This document shows, piece after piece, positions 1 through 7,871 of a stretch of DNA of 64,000 nt. The stretch is from Tenacibaculum agarivorans. Lineage in GTDB: Bacteria; Bacteroidota; Bacteroidia; Flavobacteriales; Flavobacteriaceae. The stretch's first letter is position 1. Each line of letters begins with the position of its first letter. Below the pieces are notes generated by a model, which made no database searches, was not told where the DNA came from, and saw nothing but the letters and a program-made list of their open reading frames with translations. The stretch spans positions 121,706 to 185,705 of the forward strand of contig NZ_MSMP01000012.1 in the NCBI RefSeq assembly GCF_001936575.1. Direction: 5' to 3'. The position numbers and the translations under genes are program-made.

Positions 1-93
1 TTAATAAGTATTTATAGAGTAGTAGAAAATCAAACTAGAATAGTTTAAATTTCATATGTAAATAATAAAAAGGTCTTTATATTTAAGTTAGAT

Positions 94-120
94 CCTTTTC
101 ATTGAAAGGTTTAGCTTTTT
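94..120 (+). terminator. Weak terminator-like hairpin for an upstream gene
   Basis: A six-pair stem (CCTTTT at 94-99 with GAAAGG at 104-109, one G-T pair, loop CATT) is followed by a T-rich tract ending in five Ts at 116-120. It could end transcription of a gene left of the window. The stem is short and AT-rich, so the call is tentative. Nothing else recognisable lies in 1-178, and no open frame of note was seen there. Confidence 0.25.
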
Positions 121-178
121 GACGAATCAATAAAGAAATGACAAAAATGTTAAATTTTCAATAAAGACTGCTTGGGTG

Positions 179-209
179 TTTGTTGATATTATATGAATTC
201 TTATATTTG
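179..209 (+). promoter_or_regulatory. Bacteroidota-type sigma-A promoter for the locus
   Basis: TTTG at 179-182, exactly 19 bases, then TATATTTG at 202-209 match the flavobacterial consensus TTG/TTTG-N17-23-TAnnTTTG without mismatch. Transcription would start near 216, leaving a leader of roughly 310 nt before the NusG-like gene. No equally good match was seen in the gap before the first NRPS gene (1049-1386), so this is the best candidate promoter for the antiterminator gene and, by read-through, for the synthetase genes. The operon assignment is inference. Confidence 0.65.
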
Positions 210-290
210 ATGTGAAATGGAAAGTAAGATGCCTCCGAAACTCAATGTAAGATTGCTATTTTCCAATGTTTTTTTAATAAACAAAGCTTT

Positions 291-445
291 TCTGTGACGG
301 GAACCTATTAAGCTTATGTCTTAGTTTGACTTTTGTATATAATTTCTGTGTGACAGGAAGTAGCGAAGCTTTTATTTTAATTTGATCTTTTATAGATAAT
401 CTCTGTGTGACAGGGAGTAGCGAAGCTTTTGTCTGATTTGATCTT
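291..445 (+). repeat. 56-bp tandem repeat in the leader with ops-like cores
   Basis: Two near-identical units start at 325 and 381, and a third start (TTTGATCTT) lies at 437, giving a 56-base period. Within them, 341-373 and 398-430 differ at only two positions. A degenerate earlier copy is at 291-315. Each full unit has a small inverted repeat CTGT-GTG-ACAG followed by GGAAGTAGCG or GGGAGTAGCG, then AAGCTTTT. GGGAGTAGCG matches 8 of 10 bases of the enterobacterial RfaH ops core GGCGGTAGCG. The array lies downstream of the promoter at 179-209 and should therefore be transcribed. It could instead be a dispersed genomic repeat. Confidence 0.7.
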
Positions 446-468
446 CAGTATAATGAAAATTATACATC

Positions 469-487
469 TAAGAGACCTGTTCTCTTA
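469..487 (+). promoter_or_regulatory. Leader hairpin just upstream of the NusG-like gene
   Basis: A perfect 7-bp inverted repeat, TAAGAGA at 469-475 and TCTCTTA at 481-487, encloses the 5-nt loop CCTGT. No T-tract follows, so it does not look like an intrinsic terminator. It ends about 42 nt before the start codon at 530. A structured leader element is a plausible recruitment or pausing site for a NusG paralogue, as hairpins are for LoaP (inference). Confidence 0.4.
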
Positions 488-529
488 AACATAATTAACC
501 AAAAATTAAAATCAAATACTTAGAATTCA

Positions 530-1048
530 ATGAAATTCGTAAAGGGGTGGCATGTTCTTTATGTAAGATCGTGTTATGAAAGAAAAGTTAAAGATTTATT
601 AGAAGAAATTTCTATTGAATCTTTTTTACCACAAGTTAAAACAATTAAACAGTGGAGTGATAGGAAGAAAGTAATTTTAAAACCATTATTTCCATCTTAT
701 GTCTTCGTAAACATTAATTCTTTTTTAGAGTTCCATAAGGCATTATCTGTTTATGGTGCGTGCGCGTATATTCGATTTGGGGAAGAGTATGCGCGGGTGA
801 CTGAGAAAGAAATTAATGATATAAAATTAATTGTTGGTGACAATGATATTTCAGATATAGAAACTAATGTGAAACTTCCTAAAGTAGGTGAAGTTAAAAA
901 GATTACCCACGGACCTCTTAACGGTTTGAATTGTGAAATCATTAAAGTGAATAATCACAATAAAATTATGGTAAGAATTGATTCTTTACGACAGAATATT
1001 GTTGCTACTATTCCTTCTTATGTTCTATCTGAACCCTCACTAGTATAA
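530..1048 (+). CDS. NusG-family antiterminator (UpxY/RfaH/LoaP-like)
   Basis: This 172-residue protein has the layout of a specialised NusG paralogue. An N-terminal NGN domain opens with WHVLYVRSCYERKV at about residues 8-21 and contains the typical PLFPSYVFV strand at about 52-60. A C-terminal KOW-type segment (PKVGEVKKITHGPLNG) begins near residue 117. Such proteins bind paused RNA polymerase and allow it to read through long operons. UpxY proteins do this for Bacteroides capsule operons, RfaH for enterobacterial operons and LoaP for Firmicutes polyketide clusters. Here it precedes more than 60 kb of co-oriented synthetase genes, so locus-specific processive antitermination is the likely role (inference). 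The leader contains ops-like repeats and a hairpin. The housekeeping nusG is less likely, because it normally sits beside secE and the ribosomal protein genes. The start at 530 places the NGN domain correctly. Confidence 0.9.
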   Translation: MKFVKGWHVLYVRSCYERKVKDLLEEISIESFLPQVKTIKQWSDRKKVILKPLFPSYVFVNINSFLEFHKALSVYGACAYIRFGEEYARVTEKEINDIKLIVGDNDISDIETNVKLPKVGEVKKITHGPLNGLNCEIIKVNNHNKIMVRIDSLRQNIVATIPSYVLSEPSLV

Positions 1049-1386
1049 ATAATCGTAAAATTTCTTTTTTAAATTTTGGTTTGATTAGAATCAACGCTTA
1101 GTTCACTAAAGTGTTGGAGATAATCTAAAATTTGCTTTTAATAAACTTTTATTAATATGTAATTCTAATTGTATATCTAATAATTGATAAGGCTAGTTAT
1201 AACTATTTTTTAGGTTTTATAAGTAAATAAAGGTGTGTTTATAATATGCTCTTATAAAATTATAACACGATTTAAAAGTTTAAAATAGTAGATTATTATT
1301 TCATAAAATTCAAAGAAGAATATCAAAAGAACTCAAAAAAGATAATACCCTTATTACCCATATAATGAAGAGAAAGAAATTATAAA
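1049..1386 (+). other. 338-bp gap between antiterminator and first NRPS gene
   Basis: No gene was found here. It holds an AT-only palindrome (TTAATAAA at 1138-1145 and TTTATTAA at 1148-1155) and A-rich sequence before the NRPS start. No clear TTTG-N19-TAnnTTTG promoter was found. The nearest look-alike, TAAAATTTG near 1125-1133, has the wrong spacing within the -7 element. No strong terminator follows the NusG-like gene. The region is best read as a long untranslated leader of the NRPS message. Confidence 0.5.
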
Positions 1387-4300
1387 ATGGGAAAAAAATG
1401 TAACATGTATCAGACACTTATTCATATAATTAAAGAAAGAAGACAACTTGAAAATAAAGGGATATTCTTTATCGATAAAGGAGATGATGAAGAATTTATT
1501 TCATATAAAGAGTTGTACAAGAACGCTTTGTTTGTGTTGGGAGGGCTTAGAAGGCAAGGGGTGTTGCCAGGAAATGAGTTAGTATTTCAGATAAAAGATA
1601 ATAAAACATTCCTTATAACCTTTTGGGCATGTATACTGGGTGGAATCATTCCAGTGCCAATAACGGTAGCATTAAAAGAAGAGCATAAAAAGAAACTTTT
1701 TACAATTTGGGGTTATTTAAAAACTCCATATGTTATTAGCTCGCAAGAAAGTTTAGCTAAGATTGAAACATATGCGGAATCCAATAATTTACATCAACAG
1801 TTTTTAGTAATAAAAGAGAGAACAATAGATGTGTCTATTGTTCATGAAAAAAATGAAAAAGGAGAAGTGTATAATGCTGAACCTAATGATATTGCTTTTA
1901 TTCAATTTTCCTCAGGCTCTACTGGAAACCCAAAAGGAATAACACTTACACATAAAAATTTGATTACCAATATTGCAGCAATTGCTGCAGCAGCTAACTA
2001 TACTGAGGAAGATAGTATGTTGAGTTGGATGCCATTAACACACGATATGGGAATGATTGGGTTTCATTTAAATCCGATTTTTAAAGGAATGAATCAATAT
2101 TTAATTCCAACAAATGTATTCGTTCGTAGACCTAAAATATGGCTGGAGCAAGCAGATAAACATCGTGTTACAATTTTATGTTCTCCAAATTTCGGATATA
2201 AGTATACGATTAAAAATTGCCTAGACGTTGGTAATTATAATTGGGATTTATCATGTGTTCGTTTACTATATAATGGAGCAGAACCTATTTCGGAAGCATT
2301 GGCAAATGAGTTTATGGATAAGACAGCTATTTATGGGTTACATAGATTTGTAATGCGTCCAGTATACGGTTTAGCAGAAGCAAGTTTAGCTGTTACTATT
2401 TCAGATTTATTAACTCCTATCATTTCACATTCACTTTCAAGGGATCATTTAAAAGTAGGAGATAAAATTGTTGTAACATCAGCTGCGGAGAAAAATATAA
2501 TCTCTTTTGTGAATGTTGGAAAAGTTATTAATGATTGTGAAATAGAGATTACTAATGATGACGGGGATTCTTTGGAAGAAATGCATGTTGGGCATATTCA
2601 TATAAAAGGAGATAATGTTACCTCGGGTTATTATAATAATGAAACTGCTACTCAAAACATAACATTTGGAGAATGGTTAAGAACGGGAGATATTGGTTTT
2701 GTAAAAGAAGGATGTTTATATGTAATAGGAAGAAGTAAAGATATTATTTTCCTAAACGGGCAGAATTATTATCCTCATGATATAGAGTTGGTTGCTCAGG
2801 AATTGGAAGCTATTGAGTTGAATAAGATAGTGATAGGAGGAAAGTTTAACTCTAAATTGCAAAGAGAAGAAACATTTGCATTTGTTTTCCATAGAGGAGC
2901 TATTGAGAAATTTATACCGATAAAACAATCTTTAGCAACACATATTAACCATCATTTCGGTTTTGAAATTGATCATATCATTCCAGTTAAGGATATTCCA
3001 AGAACAACTAGTGGGAAAGTTCAACGTTACAGAATGATTCAATATTATGAAGAAGGTTACTTCCAAAAAGCTATAGAGCAATTAGAACAATTGTCAGAAA
3101 CTCTACCTAAAGTACAAAACTACTTTTCACCACAGAATAAAATAGAAGAGAATTTATATTTAATTTGGAGTAATGTATTAAATAAAAAGTCATTTGGTGT
3201 TACGGAAAAATTCTTTGATTTAGGAGGAAACTCATTAAAAGCAGCACAAGTTTTATCTAAAATTCATCGTCAATTTTCAGTGGAATTAGATTTTGATATA
3301 TTGTATGATAAACAAACAATAAGAGAATTAGCAGAGTTACTTTCAAAACAAAAGAAAACAACATATCGTAATATAGAAAACATTTCTCATAAAGAAGCTT
3401 ATACTGTTACTCCTACTCAAGAGCAGTTGTATTACATATGGGAGATGGATCCAAGTTCAATAGCTTATAATATTCCTATAGCATTCCAATTAACGGAACA
3501 ATTAGATGTAAATCAATTAGAAAAGAGTATCCAGGCAATAATTGCACGACATGAAATTTTAAGAACAGTATTTATTCATGAAAATGAAACTGTTTCTCAA
3601 AGAATTCTCCCAGAACTTAATATTTCAGTAACAAATAAATTTGTAGGGGAGAGTTCAATAGAGAAACTTTTGCAGGAAGAGGTACGTTCATTTAACCTTA
3701 ATACTGGACCTTTATTAAGAATAGCTCTTTTGCATGTAACAGATACAGAATACTTTTTGTTTGTAGATATGCATCATAGCATTGCAGATGGAGTTAGTAT
3801 AAGTCTTTTTCTAAAGGAAGTATTCACATATTACCAAGGAGGAATATTACCAAACCTTACGGTACAATATAAAGATTATGTAAATTGGAATTCTGAAAAT
3901 AAGAAAACAGAAAGGTTATTAAGTCAAAAAAGATATTGGACAGATTTATTTAGTAAAGAAGTTCCGTTATTAAGCTTACCAACAGATTTCAATCGTCCAT
4001 CGATTTTAAGTTATGAAGGAGCTAAGCTGGCTTTCAAATTGCCAGCTGAACTATCTAAAAAACTGAGAAAAAAAGCAGAGAAATCTAATAGTACTCTTTT
4101 CACATTAATGTTAGGAGCCTATGCTGTTTTATTAGCAAAGTTGACAAATGAAGAAGAAACTGTAATTGGTGTTCCAGTAGCTAATAGAAATCACGATCAA
4201 ACTCAGGAAATGTTAGGAATGTTTGTTAATAACTTGGCAACGCGTCATAGAGTGAATAGTGATCAAACACTTAATGAGTTTTTACAGCAAACATTTCATA

Positions 4301-7300
4301 CAATAAAAGAGGCAGTCCAGCATCAAGAATATAGTTTTCGAGATTTAGTAGATATTGTGGAAGAGAAGCGAAACTTTAGTAGAAATTCACTTTTCGATAC
4401 TATGTTTTTATATCAAAACATGGAATTAGAGGTGAGTGATAAGTTTAAAGTAGAACGTTTTTTCTTTGATCCAAAGTTCGCTAAGTATGATATTTCTGTA
4501 GAAGTATTTGACCAAGAAGAAACAATAGCGTATTATATAGAATATGCAACAGTTTTATTTAAAGAATCATCTATTAAAAGAATTGGAAAACTTTATCAAC
4601 AGATTCTTAGAAAAATTATAGACGAACCTCAGAAGAAAATAGCTGAATTATCGCTTTTAAATTCAAGTGAGTTTAAAGAACTAATAGTAGATTTTAATGC
4701 TACTGAATCAGTATATCCTAAAGACAAGACATTGCATCAACTCATTCGAGAGCAAGTTGTTAAAACACCACACACAATAGCAGTAGAATCTGAGAAAGGA
4801 GAACAATTAACCTATGCAGATCTTGATAAGAAGTCTGAACAGCTGGCCTATATACTCCGTGAGAAAGGAGTAAGTGTAGAGAAGCCCGTTGCAGTAATAA
4901 TGGACAGAAGCCCAGAATTGATTATATCGATACTTGCAATTTTAAAATCAAATGGTTGTTACCTTCCAATAGAGAAAGAATATCCTCAAGAACGTATAGA
5001 GTATATAATTAAAGATAGTCAAAGCAAGCATGTTTTAATCAACACGAAAGAGGAGAAAGAAAGTGTCTTTAATTTGGGATATGAAATAGAGGTGTTAGAT
5101 GTAACTCGTAAAGAGTATTATGGAGAGGAAGTAGATGTAATTAAAGAGAATAGTACTCCAAATACATTAGCTTATATCATTTATACTTCAGGAACTACTG
5201 GAAATCCTAAAGGAGTTATGGTAGAACATAAAGCTATTGTAAATTATGTATGCTGGGGGAGTAAAACATATTTGAATGGAAGGGAAATGGATTTTCCATT
5301 ATATACATCTATTGCATTTGATCTTACTTTAACGTCTATTTTCGTACCACTAATTAGTGGGAATACTATTTATACTTATGCTAATACATTTGCACTTGAA
5401 GATGTAGTAGCGTCTAATAAAGTTCAAATTATTAAAGCAACACCTTCTCATTTAAAACTAATGAAAAGTTTATTGAAAGATGATGAGAGTAGTATTGAAA
5501 GAATTATTGTAGGAGGTGAGGATTTTACTCAAGAGTTAGCAGTTGAGTTATATAATTTATTCAAGGTAAATAATGTTAAAATCTATAATGAATATGGGCC
5601 TACTGAGGCAACTATTGGTTGTATGATTTATGAATATAATCCCAATGATGAAAGAACAAGAGTTCCTGTAGGTATACCTGTAGCAAATTCACAAGTATAT
5701 ATACTCGATCGAGATAAGAATCCATTACCAAAAGGAAGTATAGGAGAACTATATGTTTCAGGAGATTGTTTGGCTAGAGGTTATTTATACCGACCAGAAC
5801 TTACAGAAAAGAAATATATAGAAAACCCTTTTAATAAAGGGCAAAGAATGTATTCTACAGGTGATTTAGCAAAAAGATTAGATAACGGAAATATTGAATA
5901 TGCAGGGAGAATCGATCAACAAATAAAGATTAATGGACATCGTATTGAGTTAGAAGAGATTGAAAAAGTATTAGTACAATATCAAGAAGTTGATAAAGCC
6001 TTAGTCACGGTTATAGAAAATAGTGATCAGGTTTATCTAGTAGCATATGTATGTATAGATGAAAATACAAATACATTGCTTGATACTTTAACGGTAGAAT
6101 TGAAAACATTTCTGAGACAAAAACTCCCGAATTATATGTTACCTAGACATATAATGACAATCAATACAATTCCACTTACTAAAAATGGAAAAGTTGATTA
6201 TGAACAATTACCTAAACCAAAAAATACGCAAAAATTAGAAGAGAATACATTGCCAAAAACTGAGTTGGAGGGTATAATGTTATCTGCTTGGGAAAATATT
6301 TTTTCACAGAAAAATATAAGTATTAATGATAACTTCATAGAGTTAGGAGGTGATTCCATTAAGGCGGTTCAAATTACTTCATTATTACGAAAGGCTAATG
6401 TAGTACTTAAAGTAAAAGATATTTTAAATTACCAAACTATTACTGATATACTAACTAACGTTGCTATAACTAGAGTTAAAAATGAATATGAACAAGGTAT
6501 AGTATCTGGATATTTAAATTTATCTCCAATTCAAGAGTGGTTCTTTGAAAAAAAGTTGATAAATCCTAATTTTTACAATCAGTCGGTATTGCTAGAGTTC
6601 TATCAACCTATAGATAAACAAAGAGTAGAAAAAACTTTAGAACTTTTAGTTTCACATCACGATGGTTTGCGATTGAATTTAGATAGAGAACAATTAAAAA
6701 TGTATTTTAATAATGATTTTTTAAATGAAAAAATTACTATTGAAACTTACACAGTTGAGACATTTGCAAATAATAGACCACTCGAAAAAATATTTGAAGA
6801 AATAAAAGCTTCATTTGAAATAGAGAAGACGTTACTTATCAAAGGAGCTATTATTAAATCGAAAGAAAAAGAAACTCTATTTTTAACAGCACATCATTTG
6901 GTTGTTGATGGTATTTCTTGGCGAATTTTACTAGAGGATTTCAAAAAAGTGTACGAAGCAGAAATAAATAAAAAAGAGATTGAATTATCTAAAAAAACAG
7001 CATCACTCATGACTTATACGAATGAGTTTACTGCTTTAGTTGATCAATATACAAATGAAGAAGAAGTATTCTGGAGTAAACAAATATTAAATAATACTTC
7101 TATTTTCCAAAAGCATATTTCTAATATAGAAATTACTCCAGAAGTAAAAACTATACAATCAGTATTAGATTCCGAATACACTATGTTTTTACTGAAAGAT
7201 GCACACTCAATATACAATACAACAGTAGAAATATTATTAGTAACTGCATTGGTAAAAACATTATATGATTGGACAGGAAAAGAACAAATAGTTTTAGAAA

Positions 7301-7845
7301 TGGAACACCATGGTAGAAATATAAATGATCTGGATGTTTCTAGAACTCTAGGTTGGTTTACTTCACTGTATCCATTGTTATTTCAAATAGAGAATGAGAT
7401 AATTGCTGATCAAATTAAAAGTGTTAAGGATACTATTAAGTCAATAAGTGACGGAGGAATTTCATATGGAGTACTTAAGAAATTCAAAAAATATAAATTT
7501 AATCCAGAAGTACGGTTTAATTATTTAGGACAATTTGGAAAAGAAGTAAATAATGAATTGTTTTCAATGACACCTTTTAACCTAGGTTTGGAATCAGATT
7601 CTCGTAATAATTTTGGTCTTAAATTAGAAGTTAATGCAATGGTATTTGAGGATGAATTAACAATTACTATGAACTATGATAATAGTATGTTTTCTTATGA
7701 TGATATGAAAGTGCTTAGCCAAAACGTAATAAATAATTTACATAAAATTTTAACCCATATAAAAGAAGAGAATACAGTACATTTTACACCTTCGGATTTT
7801 AAAATGGCGGGGATAGATAGTACTGATTTAGATGTACTTTTTTAA
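1387..7845 (+). CDS. NRPS initiation protein: FAAL-PCP-C-A(Asn)-PCP-E
   Basis: This 2152-residue protein starts the lipopeptide chain. Residues about 1-590 are a fatty acyl-AMP ligase with FSSGSTGNPKG near 174-184, WMPLTHDMGMIG near 214-225 and a C-terminal SGK near 542. It should activate a free fatty acid and load it on the carrier protein (phosphopantetheine Ser616). A condensation domain (HHSIADG, 796-802) follows, then an adenylation domain (A3 near 1266-1276) and a second carrier (Ser1657). The Stachelhaus positions read by eye from Asp1312 give DLTKIGEIGK, close to the Asn code DLTKLGEVGK. A terminal epimerization domain (HHLVVDG, 1836-1842; EHHGR; FNYLGQF) should give D-Asn. The C-terminal TPSDF segment ending in DLDVLF looks like a COM docking donor for the C-starting protein at 10279. 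N-acyl-D-Asn at the start of a chain recalls colibactin- and xenocoumacin-type prodrug motifs. An alternative start lies at 1405. Confidence 0.93.
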   Translation: MGKKCNMYQTLIHIIKERRQLENKGIFFIDKGDDEEFISYKELYKNALFVLGGLRRQGVLPGNELVFQIKDNKTFLITFWACILGGIIPVPITVALKEEHKKKLFTIWGYLKTPYVISSQESLAKIETYAESNNLHQQFLVIKERTIDVSIVHEKNEKGEVYNAEPNDIAFIQFSSGSTGNPKGITLTHKNLITNIAAIAAAANYTEEDSMLSWMPLTHDMGMIGFHLNPIFKGMNQYLIPTNVFVRRPKIWLEQADKHRVTILCSPNFGYKYTIKNCLDVGNYNWDLSCVRLLYNGAEPISEALANEFMDKTAIYGLHRFVMRPVYGLAEASLAVTISDLLTPIISHSLSRDHLKVGDKIVVTSAAEKNIISFVNVGKVINDCEIEITNDDGDSLEEMHVGHIHIKGDNVTSGYYNNETATQNITFGEWLRTGDIGFVKEGCLYVIGRSKDIIFLNGQNYYPHDIELVAQELEAIELNKIVIGGKFNSKLQREETFAFVFHRGAIEKFIPIKQSLATHINHHFGFEIDHIIPVKDIPRTTSGKVQRYRMIQYYEEGYFQKAIEQLEQLSETLPKVQNYFSPQNKIEENLYLIWSNVLNKKSFGVTEKFFDLGGNSLKAAQVLSKIHRQFSVELDFDILYDKQTIRELAELLSKQKKTTYRNIENISHKEAYTVTPTQEQLYYIWEMDPSSIAYNIPIAFQLTEQLDVNQLEKSIQAIIARHEILRTVFIHENETVSQRILPELNISVTNKFVGESSIEKLLQEEVRSFNLNTGPLLRIALLHVTDTEYFLFVDMHHSIADGVSISLFLKEVFTYYQGGILPNLTVQYKDYVNWNSENKKTERLLSQKRYWTDLFSKEVPLLSLPTDFNRPSILSYEGAKLAFKLPAELSKKLRKKAEKSNSTLFTLMLGAYAVLLAKLTNEEETVIGVPVANRNHDQTQEMLGMFVNNLATRHRVNSDQTLNEFLQQTFHTIKEAVQHQEYSFRDLVDIVEEKRNFSRNSLFDTMFLYQNMELEVSDKFKVERFFFDPKFAKYDISVEVFDQEETIAYYIEYATVLFKESSIKRIGKLYQQILRKIIDEPQKKIAELSLLNSSEFKELIVDFNATESVYPKDKTLHQLIREQVVKTPHTIAVESEKGEQLTYADLDKKSEQLAYILREKGVSVEKPVAVIMDRSPELIISILAILKSNGCYLPIEKEYPQERIEYIIKDSQSKHVLINTKEEKESVFNLGYEIEVLDVTRKEYYGEEVDVIKENSTPNTLAYIIYTSGTTGNPKGVMVEHKAIVNYVCWGSKTYLNGREMDFPLYTSIAFDLTLTSIFVPLISGNTIYTYANTFALEDVVASNKVQIIKATPSHLKLMKSLLKDDESSIERIIVGGEDFTQELAVELYNLFKVNNVKIYNEYGPTEATIGCMIYEYNPNDERTRVPVGIPVANSQVYILDRDKNPLPKGSIGELYVSGDCLARGYLYRPELTEKKYIENPFNKGQRMYSTGDLAKRLDNGNIEYAGRIDQQIKINGHRIELEEIEKVLVQYQEVDKALVTVIENSDQVYLVAYVCIDENTNTLLDTLTVELKTFLRQKLPNYMLPRHIMTINTIPLTKNGKVDYEQLPKPKNTQKLEENTLPKTELEGIMLSAWENIFSQKNISINDNFIELGGDSIKAVQITSLLRKANVVLKVKDILNYQTITDILTNVAITRVKNEYEQGIVSGYLNLSPIQEWFFEKKLINPNFYNQSVLLEFYQPIDKQRVEKTLELLVSHHDGLRLNLDREQLKMYFNNDFLNEKITIETYTVETFANNRPLEKIFEEIKASFEIEKTLLIKGAIIKSKEKETLFLTAHHLVVDGISWRILLEDFKKVYEAEINKKEIELSKKTASLMTYTNEFTALVDQYTNEEEVFWSKQILNNTSIFQKHISNIEITPEVKTIQSVLDSEYTMFLLKDAHSIYNTTVEILLVTALVKTLYDWTGKEQIVLEMEHHGRNINDLDVSRTLGWFTSLYPLLFQIENEIIADQIKSVKDTIKSISDGGISYGVLKKFKKYKFNPEVRFNYLGQFGKEVNNELFSMTPFNLGLESDSRNNFGLKLEVNAMVFEDELTITMNYDNSMFSYDDMKVLSQNVINNLHKILTHIKEENTVHFTPSDFKMAGIDSTDLDVLF

Positions 7846-7871
7846 TTAATTAACTACATACAACCTATATA

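Noticed and set aside
1120..1135. Possible promoter -7 element before the first NRPS gene
   Set aside because: TAAAATTTG has three bases between TA and TTTG where the consensus has two, and no spaced TTTG element supports it.
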